From Paraburkholderia sp. PREW-6R (GTDB lineage Bacteria; Pseudomonadota; Gammaproteobacteria; Burkholderiales; Burkholderiaceae): a stretch of DNA of 64,000 nt. Each line of letters starts with the position of its first letter. Within the stretch, counting starts at the first letter, position 1. The stretch is from positions 682,001 through 746,000 of the forward strand of contig NZ_CP155073.1 of NCBI RefSeq assembly GCF_039621805.1. Direction: 5' to 3'. The translations under genes and the position numbers were made by a program. A model generated the notes under the pieces. The model was not told where the DNA came from and did not search any database. It saw nothing but the letters and a program-made list of their open reading frames with translations. Positions 35,891-45,262 of the stretch are shown one piece after another.

Positions 35891-35996
35891 TGCCTTTGCA
35901 GCTCGAAAACTTCTCGCCAGTTTCGTTACAGCAGTCCTGGAACTGGAAGCTTGTGTTCAAACGGGGTCACCCTCGTTTCTTACTGCGGAAAATGAA

Positions 35997-38258
35997 ATGA
36001 GTTCATTCATCGGACAATCGGCAATGGGCATCAGTCCTGCCAAAAACGACGGGCTTCCGAGTCTCTGGCGCAACGTGGCCCGCCATAAGCTCCTGTTTGC
36101 GACGATCGTAGGCGCATGCTGTCTCGCGGGCGGCGTGTATGTTCTGGTCGCCACGCCCCAATATCGCGCGGATGCGCTGCTTCGTGTCCAGATCAAACCG
36201 GGTGCGTCGATCAGCGCGCTGTCGGACGTATCGGGAACGATGTCGGCAGACCAGTCCGCGGACGACGAAGCCGATGTGATGAGCTCGCGCACTATCGTCG
36301 ACGAAGCGATCGCCGCAACGGGTGCCGATACGATCGTCGAAACGGATAGCCACTTCCCGCTGATTGGCCGCTATTTCGCTTCGCGTCACGCCGCGAGCAC
36401 CCAACTGGCCCGCCCGATGTTCGGGCTGAGCGGTTTCGCGTGGGGCGGAGAAGAACTGAAGGCGACCACGTTCTCGGTCCCTTCGGCGGCACTGGGCCAG
36501 AAGTTTCGTGTCGTCGCGGGACAAAACGGCGACTACACGCTGTTCGACAAGGACGACCATCAACTGGTGCAGGGCCATGTCGGCCAGATCGCGAACTTCC
36601 AGGTTTCAACGGATGACGGCACCGGACCGGGTCAGCTGAAGATCGACGTGCTGCGCGCACGGCCTGGCATTGAGTTCACCCTGTCGAAGGTGTCGCTCGA
36701 AACAGCGTACGAAAATGTCAGCAACAAGCTGAAAACGTCGGTATCGGGCCAGGCTTCCTCACTGCGCGATTCGTCGATGGTGCGGGTCAGCTATCAGGCC
36801 GCGTCGCCGTTCGCCGCGCAGATGATGGTGAATTCGATCGTCAACGCGTTCGTCAAGCGTAACGTCGACGACCGCGCAGCCCAGGCGCGCATGAAGCTGG
36901 ACACGCTGAATGCACGTCTGCCGGCATTGAAGTCGGAACTGGAAAAAGCCGAAGACCGGCTGAACACCTTCCGGATGCAAAACCACGCGATCGACATGGA
37001 GCAGCAGGGCACGATGCTCATCTCGCGAATGAACGCACTGACGGACAAGCAGGCGTCCCTGCGCCTGGAGTTCGACGAGAAGCGTCAGCTGTACGGTCCG
37101 GGCAGCCCGATTTATCGCGGCCTCGTGCAACAGCTCGATCAGGTGAATAGCGACATCGCCCAAACCGGTGAGCTGGCGAGAAACCTGCCCGAAACGCAGC
37201 GCGAATATATTCGCCTCGCGAGCGACGTGTCGATCAGCAAGCAGCTTTATACCGGCGTGCTCTCCAACGCCCAGCAACTCGAAGTGGCGGCGGCCAGCAC
37301 GGCATCGGGTGTGAATGTGATGGACTGGGCCGTCGCACCTGAAAAGGCAGCATGGCCGCGTAAGGCAATCGTCCTGCTTGGCTCGTTGCTCGGAGGCTTG
37401 TTCGCGGCCACGGCGGCAGTGCACCTCACGTCGCTCAAACGCAAGGAACTGCGCACGCCGCAGGAGATCGACTACATCTCGAATCTCCCGCGCCTCGCTG
37501 TGGTGGCACGTTCGAAGACGCAACTGCGCAGCCTGACCGATGCACGCAAACGCCAGGATAAACGCACCCGTCTGCTGGCGGTCAGCAGCCCGCTGGACCC
37601 GAGCGTCGAAGCGCTGCGCGCATTGCCGAGCAGCGTCCGAGCCATGCTTGCGGACGACGGCATTGACCAGGGCAACAAGGTCATTCTGTTCACGGGTCCG
37701 ACGCAAGGCGTAGGCAAGAGCTTCGTGTCGTCGAACTTTGCCTATCTGCTGTCGCAGACGGAAGAGTCGGTTCTGCTGATCGACGGAGACATGCGCAAAG
37801 GAACGCTCGGCCTTCTGCGCGCAGAGCAAAGCGGTCCGGGTCTTGCCGAAGTGCTCAAGGGCACGGCAACGCTCGACGAGGCGATCGTCAAACAGGAAGG
37901 CACCAATCTGTCGGTGCTCGCCGCGGGTAACGCCTATCCTTCCAACCCGGCGCAGCTGCTGAGCAGCAGTGCGTTCCGTGACATGCTCGAGACGCTGCGC
38001 AGTTATTACGACTACGTAGTGATCGATTCGCCGCCGGTGCTGCCCGTCAGCGACGCGGTGACGATCGCGGCGCAAGGTTGCGATCTGGTTCTGCTCGTAT
38101 CGCGCGCCGATCACACAGGCTCGCGGCAGCTGGAAGAAACGCTGCAGCGCCTGGCGAACGTGGGCGCACGAGTCGGCGGACATATCTTCAACGGTTTCCT
38201 GCCGTCGCGTTATGGCGAGCGCGACGACTACGGACTGGACGCAGCGCACCGCTATTGA
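35997..38258 (+). CDS. Wzc/BceF-type polysaccharide co-polymerase and tyrosine autokinase
   Basis: 753-residue inner-membrane protein controlling polymer length and export. The Wzz domain begins near 20 with TM1 at about 33-55, a long periplasmic helical part follows, and TM2 is at about 460-480 (AIVLLGSLLGGLFAA). The cytoplasmic BY-kinase has Walker A GPTQGVGKS near 567, Walker A' LLIDGDMRKG and Walker B YVVIDSPPVLPVSD. The tail carries three tyrosines in the last 15 residues (YGERDDYGLDAAHRY), a short autophosphorylation cluster. The usual partners, outer-membrane exporter Wza and phosphatase Wzb, are not in this locus. The ATG at 35997 has GGAA in front. A strong hairpin follows. Confidence 0.92.
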   Translation: MSSFIGQSAMGISPAKNDGLPSLWRNVARHKLLFATIVGACCLAGGVYVLVATPQYRADALLRVQIKPGASISALSDVSGTMSADQSADDEADVMSSRTIVDEAIAATGADTIVETDSHFPLIGRYFASRHAASTQLARPMFGLSGFAWGGEELKATTFSVPSAALGQKFRVVAGQNGDYTLFDKDDHQLVQGHVGQIANFQVSTDDGTGPGQLKIDVLRARPGIEFTLSKVSLETAYENVSNKLKTSVSGQASSLRDSSMVRVSYQAASPFAAQMMVNSIVNAFVKRNVDDRAAQARMKLDTLNARLPALKSELEKAEDRLNTFRMQNHAIDMEQQGTMLISRMNALTDKQASLRLEFDEKRQLYGPGSPIYRGLVQQLDQVNSDIAQTGELARNLPETQREYIRLASDVSISKQLYTGVLSNAQQLEVAAASTASGVNVMDWAVAPEKAAWPRKAIVLLGSLLGGLFAATAAVHLTSLKRKELRTPQEIDYISNLPRLAVVARSKTQLRSLTDARKRQDKRTRLLAVSSPLDPSVEALRALPSSVRAMLADDGIDQGNKVILFTGPTQGVGKSFVSSNFAYLLSQTEESVLLIDGDMRKGTLGLLRAEQSGPGLAEVLKGTATLDEAIVKQEGTNLSVLAAGNAYPSNPAQLLSSSAFRDMLETLRSYYDYVVIDSPPVLPVSDAVTIAAQGCDLVLLVSRADHTGSRQLEETLQRLANVGARVGGHIFNGFLPSRYGERDDYGLDAAHRY

Positions 38259-38263
38259 ACGAA

Positions 38264-38308
38264 CGCCGGTGCCCGCTTCTCGGACTTCCTGAGAAGCGGG
38301 CACCGGCG
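38264..38308 (+). terminator. Perfect 18-bp hairpin after the Wzc-like gene
   Basis: The arms 38264-38281 and 38291-38308 are exact complements (left arm CGCCGGTGCCCGCTTCTC) with a 9-base loop. No T run follows, so it may be a Rho-assisted terminator, an mRNA end stabiliser that sets Wzc above Wzx, or a leftover inverted repeat. Confidence 0.5.
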
Positions 38309-38404
38309 CGATGAAGTCGCTTTCTTGAAAAATAGAAATAAAAATGCCGGATGCACTTGCACCGGCGCCGCCGTTTGTACTTCCAGGCAAAAGTAAGGAA
38401 AGTA

Positions 38405-39886
38405 ATGTCTCTGCGAGAAAAAACAATTTCGGGCGCGAAGTGGTCTGCGGCGTCGATGATCTCCGTGGTCGGCGTCCAGTTTCTTCAGGTGGCGATCCTT
38501 GCGCACCTGCTGCGACCGGTCGAGGTGGGCCTCGTGAGTATGGTTTCGCTGTTCACCACGCTTGCCGACATGTTCCTCGATATGGGACTTGGCACGGCAA
38601 TCGTTCAGCGAAAGAATGTCACGTCGAACGAGCTCTCGTCGTTGTACTGGCTCAATGTGCTATTCGGCGCGGTACTCGGCACCGCGTTGATGGCAGGCAG
38701 CGGACTCGCGGCGTGGTTCTTCGGAGAGCCCGAGCTGAAGTCGCTCGTGGCACTCGCTGCGGCCATGTTCTTCATCTCCCCGCACGGGTTGCAATATCAA
38801 TCGCTGATGGCGCGCGAGTTGATGTTCGACATGCTCTCGAAGATCGAGGTTGCCTCCAGCACCATGCTGTTCGGCACGACGCTGCTTGCGGCGATGCATG
38901 GCTACGGCGCCTATTCGCCGGTGATCGGCGCACTGAGCGCATGCGTTTGCCGCACGCTCCTGCTCAATCTCAGCGGGCGCAAGTTGCACAAGCCCGAATT
39001 CCGCTTCCGCCTGTCCGACACGCGTTCGTATCTCGGCTTCGGCGTGTTCCAGGCAATGGACTCGATGGTGAACTACCTGAATGTCAATTTCGGCGGCATT
39101 GTCGCCGGCCGCGCGTTGGGTGCGGCGACGCTCGGTGGCTATAACCTCGCGCTCAATTGCGCGGTGAATTTCCCCGCACGTCTGAATCCGTTTTTCACGC
39201 GCGTGCTGTTTCCTGTCTTTTCCATCATTCAGGACGATACGGCGCGGCTGCGCGAGAATTACTTCAAGTTGACGGGCTTCATCGTCATGTTCAACTTTCC
39301 GCTGGTGTTCGGTCTGATGATCGTCGCGCCGGACTTCATCCAGTGCATGTTCGGCGCCAAATGGCTGTGGGCCACGCCGGTGATGCGCGTGTTGTGTCTC
39401 GTGGGCGCGTTCCGCTGCATCGGCAACCCAGTTGCATCGTTAATGATGGCGACCGCCAATATCAAGCTGAGCTTCTGGTTCAATCTCGTGAAGACGCTCG
39501 CCATGTTGCCGGCGATCATACTCGGCGCGTATCTGGGCGGAGCATTGGGCGTTGCGCTGTCGCTGCTCACGGTCGAGGCAATCGGTTTCGTGCCGATGTA
39601 TCACTTCATGCTCAAACGCGTGCTGGGTCCGAGCTTCGGTGAATTCCTGAGAGCGTTTCTGGTGCCGTTGCGGATGGTCGTGCCGATGGTGGCGGCTGTA
39701 TGGGGCGCGTCGGAGTTTCTCGACGCGTCCATGCATCATGCGCTCAGGCTGGTGATTGAGGTCGGGCTGGGTGCCTTCGTATTCGGCGTCACGTTCCTGC
39801 TGGACCGTTCACTACTTTGTGCCGAGATCCGAGGTATTGTGCTCAAGATGGTCCGCAACGCGGCGTTGCGGCACGGGCTGCAGTAA
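38405..39886 (+). CDS. Wzx-type polysaccharide flippase (WzxC family)
   Basis: 493-residue membrane protein of the MOP exporter superfamily with 12-14 predicted helices, expected to move the lipid-linked repeat unit across the inner membrane. It opens LREKTISGAKWSAASMISVV and has LGTAIVQRK near 65, both typical of the WzxC/EpsE group used for exopolysaccharides. The ATG at 38405 follows AAGGAAAG; the frame upstream is basic and non-homologous. The last 75 bp overlap, tail to tail, the 3' end of the minus-strand GT4 gene. Confidence 0.9.
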   Translation: MSLREKTISGAKWSAASMISVVGVQFLQVAILAHLLRPVEVGLVSMVSLFTTLADMFLDMGLGTAIVQRKNVTSNELSSLYWLNVLFGAVLGTALMAGSGLAAWFFGEPELKSLVALAAAMFFISPHGLQYQSLMARELMFDMLSKIEVASSTMLFGTTLLAAMHGYGAYSPVIGALSACVCRTLLLNLSGRKLHKPEFRFRLSDTRSYLGFGVFQAMDSMVNYLNVNFGGIVAGRALGAATLGGYNLALNCAVNFPARLNPFFTRVLFPVFSIIQDDTARLRENYFKLTGFIVMFNFPLVFGLMIVAPDFIQCMFGAKWLWATPVMRVLCLVGAFRCIGNPVASLMMATANIKLSFWFNLVKTLAMLPAIILGAYLGGALGVALSLLTVEAIGFVPMYHFMLKRVLGPSFGEFLRAFLVPLRMVVPMVAAVWGASEFLDASMHHALRLVIEVGLGAFVFGVTFLLDRSLLCAEIRGIVLKMVRNAALRHGLQ

Positions 39887-41008
39887 GACGCGCTGGGCCT
39901 GGCCATCGAATACTTCACGCGAGAAGCGCGTGCGGAAAGAAGTGGTCAGGTCCGAAATCGGATAAGTACGAGCAGCAAAGATCTTTTCGATGAACGCGTC
40001 ATGGTCGTGAACCGGGAACAGCAGTTCGGACGGCAGGTACGAACCGAGTGCCGACACATGTGACGCCACGATCGGACGACCGGCCAGAACGGCTTCAATC
40101 ATGACGAGCGGCACGCCCTCGTAAGCGGACGGCAGCACGACGACGTCACTCGCCACGATATACGGCAGCACGTCAGGCTTCGGACCGATGATCCGCACAT
40201 GCCGCGACAGCAACTCACTTCCTTCTACTGCCTCGCGCAACCTGTCAGCGTCCGGGCCGTCGCCCACCATCAATACGATCGTATTCGCGAAAGCGGCAGG
40301 GTTGCGCTCGATCGCAGCAAGCACGAAGCTTTGCCGTTTGTGCTGGAAGTGAATCCGGCCGATGTGCGCGCAAATGAACGTGCCGGTCTGTGGCAAGCCG
40401 AGCATGCTGCGCGCGGATTCGCGCGTCAGCGTCGAAGCGCTGAAGCGGTCGTCCACGTAGTTTTCCAGAATGGCGACCGGTGTGTGCGCCGCCTGTTTCA
40501 GCAGCTTCTCGCGCAGGTGTTCATTGAGCGTGATGTACTGGTTCGGAACCAGGTAGAGCGCGCTTTTTACGAGCGACTTGATTCGCTCCTTGAGCGGGGC
40601 GCCAGCCTCGGCTTTATCATCCACGAGGGGAATGTAGGTAACCGCCATGGTTCGCGCGAGCCGCGCGGCCAGCAGGCCGGCCATTGCCGATACGATCGTG
40701 CCCTGCGCGATGACGAGTTTCGTCAGGTCGAGCTTGCGCAGTATGGAAGCCGTTTGCCACGTAGTAGACAGAAGGGCCAGCGGATTGCGCTGGCCCGATT
40801 CGGAAGTGAAAGACAACGAGGTGATGGCGACATGTCGGTGACGCGCCGCGACCTCGTTGGCGAATGCGATCATGGCCGCATTCTGCGCCGGCACGAGAAT
40901 ATGAAAACTGTCGATACCGGGAGATTTGACAAGCGCGAGTACGAGCCGCTTGAGCATTTCTTCGTGACCACCGTTGACACTCGAGTCGCAGTAGATGCCG
41001 AGCTTCAT
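39812..41008 (-). CDS. GT4 family glycosyltransferase
   Basis: 398-residue GT-B glycosyltransferase. The donor domain shows GTFICAHIGRIHFQHKRQ near 218-235 and VVLPSAYEGVPLVMIEAVLA with the E-x7-E motif near 312. The N-terminal domain starts KLGIYCDSSVNGGHEEML with the usual glycine turn. The ATG at 41008 has AGGAG eight bases upstream. It is last of three minus-strand GT4 genes (42216, 41093, 39812) that probably form one operon. Its 3' end overlaps the flippase gene on the other strand by 75 bp; both C-termini look intact in their own frames. Confidence 0.9.
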   Translation of the reverse strand: MKLGIYCDSSVNGGHEEMLKRLVLALVKSPGIDSFHILVPAQNAAMIAFANEVAARHRHVAITSLSFTSESGQRNPLALLSTTWQTASILRKLDLTKLVIAQGTIVSAMAGLLAARLARTMAVTYIPLVDDKAEAGAPLKERIKSLVKSALYLVPNQYITLNEHLREKLLKQAAHTPVAILENYVDDRFSASTLTRESARSMLGLPQTGTFICAHIGRIHFQHKRQSFVLAAIERNPAAFANTIVLMVGDGPDADRLREAVEGSELLSRHVRIIGPKPDVLPYIVASDVVVLPSAYEGVPLVMIEAVLAGRPIVASHVSALGSYLPSELLFPVHDHDAFIEKIFAARTYPISDLTTSFRTRFSREVFDGQAQRVLLQPVPQRRVADHLEHNTSDLGTK

Positions 41009-41092
41009 GGATATTGCTCCTTTGATACGTGACATGCCCCGGCGATATGTCAGCCGTTATGGCCAGTCGGAGAACGGCAAAGCCGTAAAACG

Positions 41093-42193
41093 CTAGGACG
41101 CGTCGCGGCGCGACGCGCCGATCACCTTGCGCAACGATTCGGCGCTTGCGCCCCATCGAAAGCGCGCAGCATGGGCGTAGCCCCGTTCGATCAGCGTCGA
41201 CCTCAGTTCGGGAGACTGCTGCAGGACGCGCAGCTTGTCCGCGATATCCTCTGCGGAGTAGGGGTCGCAATACAACGCCGCATCGCCACAGGTCTCCGGC
41301 AGCGCCGACGAATTGGAAACGACCACCGGGCAACCGCTACGCATGGCTTCGAGAGGCGGAATGCCGAAGCCTTCGTAGATAGACGGGTACACGAAACAGT
41401 GCGCGTGCTGATAAAGCGCCTTCAGCTTTTCGTCGCTGATGTAACCTACGGCCTTGATGTTGGGCGCCACGCCTTGCAGGTCCTGCACGTCGCCAAATAC
41501 CGTCGAGTTCTTCATGCCGACGATCACCAGGTCCATATCAGGGTCGTTGAGTTGGCGGAACGCTTCGAGAATCCTGCCGAAATTCTTCGTAGGGTTCATG
41601 CTGCTGACCGCAAGCACGAAACGCTTCGACTGAAGGTTGTGTTCACGCAGCACGCTTTCATCGGGTGCCACGGCGTCGAGATGGTCCGCACCTAGAGGCA
41701 CGACGGCGATCCGTTCCGGCGACACGCCACAGTGATACGCAAGACGCTTGCGCGAGAAGTCCGAATTGGTCACCACGCAGCTCGATGTGCGTGCGAGGAT
41801 CCAGAACATCAGCTTGTACCATGCACGAAAACGCCATGAGAAATGCGCCGGCCTGTCGAATACGGCCGCGTCGTGCATATAGATCACCTGATTCAACCGG
41901 AAGATCGAGGCTGAATTGCTCAGATTGACGATACGATGCCGCCCGGCGAACAGGGGCAGGACGATCTGTTCCCAGAAAATGCCCTTGCCGAAACCGATCT
42001 TGACCGTGTTGGTGCCGTCTACCGATTCGAGATCGGGGATCGGCGGCACGGCAACGGTAACGCCGCCGCTGTCGGGCAAGTGTCCGAGCGCGACGATAAG
42101 CTCGCGTGCCACGCGCTGAACGCCCGTGGTCTTCTGTGTCGCAAAGCGGCCGTTATAGATAAACGTCGGCGCAGCCGAATACATGTTCTTCAC
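41093..42193 (-). CDS. GT4 family glycosyltransferase (WbaZ-like)
   Basis: 366-residue GT-B glycosyltransferase. Features are YNGRFATQKTTGVQRVARE near 13-31, the donor-binding VSSMNPTKNFGRILEAF near 197 and FVYPSIYEGFGIPPLEAMRS near 280 with the E-x7-E pair. The GVQRVARE element is common in mannosyl/rhamnosyl transferases of O-antigen loci, which hints at the sugar but does not settle it. The frame starts with GTG at 42193; an ATG three codons later is an equal candidate, since neither has a strong ribosome site. Gaps of 84 and 22 bp tie it to its neighbours. Confidence 0.9.
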   Translation of the reverse strand: MKNMYSAAPTFIYNGRFATQKTTGVQRVARELIVALGHLPDSGGVTVAVPPIPDLESVDGTNTVKIGFGKGIFWEQIVLPLFAGRHRIVNLSNSASIFRLNQVIYMHDAAVFDRPAHFSWRFRAWYKLMFWILARTSSCVVTNSDFSRKRLAYHCGVSPERIAVVPLGADHLDAVAPDESVLREHNLQSKRFVLAVSSMNPTKNFGRILEAFRQLNDPDMDLVIVGMKNSTVFGDVQDLQGVAPNIKAVGYISDEKLKALYQHAHCFVYPSIYEGFGIPPLEAMRSGCPVVVSNSSALPETCGDAALYCDPYSAEDIADKLRVLQQSPELRSTLIERGYAHAARFRWGASAESLRKVIGASRRDAS

Positions 42194-42215
42194 TGGTTAC
42201 CCCGGAGATCGGATT

Positions 42216-43361
42216 TCAGCTATTGACGTCGTAAGGAAGCGCGATGTCAGCGATCAACGGTTCGCTGCGCGTGGTCAGTACGTCGGACAATCCATATAAG
42301 GTTCGCCATTCGCGAAAAATCACGTCCATCGAGAAACGCTCCGTCGCGCGCTTGCGCGCGGCCGTTCCCATCTGTTGACGCAAGCTCGGGTTGTCGCGCA
42401 GAAGAGCCAGGTAGACCGCGAGTTCTTCCTCGTTCGATGCCACGAAACCAGTTACGCCGTGAATCACGATGTCCCGGTTTCCAACCACATTGGTGACGAC
42501 CGCTGGAATGCCGGCGACCTGCGCCTCGATCAGCGCCATCGGCATGCCTTCATAACGCGAGGTCTGAACATAGACGTCGAGTTGCGACATCAACTCCAGT
42601 GCGCGGGCGCGGGTTACCCAGCCGCTGCATGTCACGGAGTTATCGCGATAGGCGTCCGGTACTTCCTGCTCGGTTCCGCCAATCCAGATAAAATTCATCG
42701 AGGTGTCGCGCAGATCGTGGGCGAGCTTGATGAACACTTCGTGATTCTTCTGATAAGACGCACGGCCTGTCATTCCGACCACGACCTTGTCGTCGGCCCG
42801 CTTGCAACGCAAAGGGATTCCGTTGGTATCCACGCCGTTCTCGATCAGAATCGAAGAACGGGCGCGCACGCGGCCCTTGATTTCATGCAATTCGCTGCGC
42901 GAGCACGCGACGATCGTTCCGCCGATAAAGCTTGCAAGCCGTTCGAAGCTCAAATAGGCGTATTGCTTGAGGGCAGAGACGTCGCGACGCAGAAAGGCGG
43001 GACCGTGCGGCGAATACAGTACTTTGGCGCGAGGCGTCGCGATTTTGGCGGCGGCCCGTCCCAGTACTCCGGCTTTCGACGAGTGCAGATGAATGACTTC
43101 CGGATTGCATTCACGCAATTGTTGAACCAGATTGCGCAGGCTCGACCAATCTTTCTTCGGATTAACCTCTCTGCACATCGAGACGTGCGTCATCTTGACC
43201 TTGGGATGAAACAGACTCGCAAAATCGGGGGGCGTCTCGCGTCGCAATGAATAGATGACGGAGACATTTGCTCCAGCTTCAGCCGCGCGATTGGAAAGCT
43301 CCGTTAGCATGGACAGAACCCCTCCTCCGAAGGCTTCTGTGATATGCACGATGTCTTTCAT
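42216..43361 (-). CDS. GT4 family glycosyltransferase
   Basis: 381-residue GT-B glycosyltransferase. It starts KDIVHITEAFGGGVLSMLTE with the glycine-rich acceptor loop, has VIHLHSSKAGVLGRAAA near 92, a donor-side VVVGMTGRASYQKNH near 200 and VYVQTSRYEGMPMALIEAQVAG near 290. The order resembles WcaL/EpsF-like enzymes of exopolysaccharide loci. The ATG at 43361 was chosen because it begins the conserved fold; the frame runs 27 codons further upstream without homology. It heads the minus-strand set of three GT4 genes, with an 865-bp gene-free region before it that should contain the promoter. Confidence 0.9.
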   Translation of the reverse strand: MKDIVHITEAFGGGVLSMLTELSNRAAEAGANVSVIYSLRRETPPDFASLFHPKVKMTHVSMCREVNPKKDWSSLRNLVQQLRECNPEVIHLHSSKAGVLGRAAAKIATPRAKVLYSPHGPAFLRRDVSALKQYAYLSFERLASFIGGTIVACSRSELHEIKGRVRARSSILIENGVDTNGIPLRCKRADDKVVVGMTGRASYQKNHEVFIKLAHDLRDTSMNFIWIGGTEQEVPDAYRDNSVTCSGWVTRARALELMSQLDVYVQTSRYEGMPMALIEAQVAGIPAVVTNVVGNRDIVIHGVTGFVASNEEELAVYLALLRDNPSLRQQMGTAARKRATERFSMDVIFREWRTLYGLSDVLTTRSEPLIADIALPYDVNS

Positions 43362-44160
43362 GGGTCTGTTCCCGTTATCGAGATTCTGGTAGGCGTGTTG
43401 GGACGACTCCGTAAAGGGGTGGTCCAACAGGATAAGAAGCAATGGCGCGTTATGTGATCTTCGCTTCGCCGGCGCAATAGTTCTGTCTGATAGCGCACAC
43501 TGGTTCTGGTGCTTTAATTAGGCATCCAAAACAAAATGAATATGTGAAGAAAACGAGGCGTCACTATTTCCGCGCGACATGAAGATAAAACTATCGATCA
43601 GTGGCGGTAAAACACTGGCTCATGTTTTAAAAACGATTGCTGATTAATTGTTGTTGTGTGCGATGCAAGCGTGCATGGTTTCAATTCGCACTCTGCGATG
43701 CAAGCGATCTATAGACTGACGTATTGCCGCTGAGTGGCGCGACTGATTGCAATGAGCGGGTTGCCAATGATCAACGGCTATCAGGCACCCGCTTCAATCG
43801 AGTTCTTCGGATTTGCGATCGCGTCGAATAGTTGTGCGTTCATTATTCTGTGATGCAAAGTATAGGCGGGAGTTGCTGCGTGCTCCGTTGGGTATCGAAC
43901 GCTCCCGCCGAGTTTTGACTGCGACAGAAGTGCTGATGCGCTTTAGAGTTGGCGACGCGCAGAGAGGGTTCCGGCAAGTCTGCAGCGCGCAAACTGACAT
44001 TCGCGACGAATCGGCGGAAAAAGGGGGATAACCCGCTGATAACCTGCAAGACGCACCGGGAGGCGGCGAGAAGCAACGGAAACTGGCGGGAGAAAACTGA
44101 AACGCGCTGACGTCCAGCGTACGGCCTGCTTTACGCAAACGATTGCGCTTCTGCGGCGCC
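43362..44160. other. Intergenic region between the GT4 set and galE
   Basis: About 800 bp with no supported gene; overlapping short frames at 43794-44294 have no family or ribosome site. The left half is fairly A/T-rich and holds two copies of TGCGATGCAAGCG at 43659-43671 and 43694-43706, a spacing of 35 bp, which could be a regulator site pair for the minus-strand GT4 operon. Confidence 0.45.
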
Positions 44161-44201
44161 CCAATAGAAAACGGCGGGAGCCGTCGCTTGCTCCCGCCGT
44201 T
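44161..44201 (-). terminator. Rho-independent terminator after galE
   Basis: A 12-bp stem (44170-44181 with 44190-44201, arms built on CGGCGGGAG and CTCCCGCCG) has an 8-base loop and is followed on the minus strand by TTTTCTATTG. It lies 26 bp past the galE stop. Confidence 0.8.
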
Positions 44202-44226
44202 GTTCTGCGCCAATCTCCTGTTCGAT

Positions 44227-45249
44227 TCAGGCGAATCCCTGGGGATTGGTCGACTGCCAGCGCCAATGATCTTCGCACATTCTCTCGATACCATACTCCG
44301 CCTTCCAGCCTAGCAGCCTTGCCGCTGCCGCAGGATCGGCAAAGCAGGAAGCGACGTCGCCCGGACGGCGCGCGACGATTTCATAAGGTACCGGCTTGCC
44401 GGACGCGTTCTCGAACGAGCGCACCACGTCGAGCACGCTATAGCCCTGGCCCGTGCCCAGATTCACGACGAAGCTCGCGTCGTGCCTGACCAGAGCGTCG
44501 AGGGCCGCGAGGTGCCCGCGCGCGAGATCGACCACATGAATGTAGTCACGCACGCCCGTGCCGTCCGGCGTGTCGTAGTCGCCGCCGAATACGCGCAGTT
44601 TCTCCAGTTTGCCCACCGCGACCTGCGCGACGTATGGCATCAGGTTGTTCGGCACGCCCGCCGGATCTTCACCGATCAAGCCGCTCTCGTGCGCGCCGAC
44701 CGGATTGAAGTAGCGCAGCGTAGCAATGCGCCACGACGGATCGGACACTTCGAGGTCGCGCAGAATCTGTTCGGCGATCAGCTTCGACTGGCCGTACGGA
44801 TTGGTGGCCGAGAGCGGAAACGATTCGTCGATCGGCGAGCTTTTCGGCACGCCATAGACGGTCGCCGACGAACTGAACACGAACTGCCTGACGTTGCGAT
44901 CGCGCATCACGCCAAGCAGCGCCAGCAGGCTGCCGACGTTGTTGCTGTAGTACTCGATAGGCTTGGCGACCGATTCGCCCACGGCTTTCAGCGCGGCGAA
45001 ATGGATTGCGCCGCTCACCGGATGCGCGTCGAAGATACGATTGAGCGCTGCCTCGTCGCGTGCGTCGGCTTCGTAAAAGGTCACGGTCTTGCCCGTGATC
45101 TTCTCGACGCGCCGCAGCGATTCACGGTTGCTGTTCACGAGATTGTCGATTACCACGACGTCATAGCCGCCATTCAGCAGTTCGACGCATGTGTGCGAGC
45201 CAATAAAGCCTGCGCCGCCTGTTACCAGGATCGTGCCCTTCGCGGTCAT
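44227..45249 (-). CDS. galE: UDP-glucose 4-epimerase
   Basis: 340-residue cytoplasmic NAD enzyme interconverting UDP-glucose and UDP-galactose, supplying galactose for LPS or exopolysaccharide. The Rossmann motif VTGGAGFIGSH is at 9-19, the serine region FSSSATVYG near 122-130 and the catalytic YGQSK near 150. LRYFNPVGAHESG and the GDYDTPDGTGVRDYIHV block are diagnostic for GalE. The ATG at 45249 has GGAG before it. It is the last gene of a four-gene minus-strand set with two glycosyltransferases and a flippase, only 13 bp after the GT4 gene, and ends at a clear terminator. Confidence 0.96.
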   Translation of the reverse strand: MTAKGTILVTGGAGFIGSHTCVELLNGGYDVVVIDNLVNSNRESLRRVEKITGKTVTFYEADARDEAALNRIFDAHPVSGAIHFAALKAVGESVAKPIEYYSNNVGSLLALLGVMRDRNVRQFVFSSSATVYGVPKSSPIDESFPLSATNPYGQSKLIAEQILRDLEVSDPSWRIATLRYFNPVGAHESGLIGEDPAGVPNNLMPYVAQVAVGKLEKLRVFGGDYDTPDGTGVRDYIHVVDLARGHLAALDALVRHDASFVVNLGTGQGYSVLDVVRSFENASGKPVPYEIVARRPGDVASCFADPAAAARLLGWKAEYGIERMCEDHWRWQSTNPQGFA

Positions 45250-45262
45250 TGTTGTTGCTCCG

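Noticed and set aside
36759..38426. 555-codon minus-strand frame opposite the Wzc-like gene
   Set aside because: It crosses the end of the kinase gene and the hairpin and shows no family; the Wzc-like protein is certain.
43794..44294. 166-codon minus-strand frame before galE
   Set aside because: It runs through the galE terminator hairpin and into the galE 3' end, with no family resemblance.
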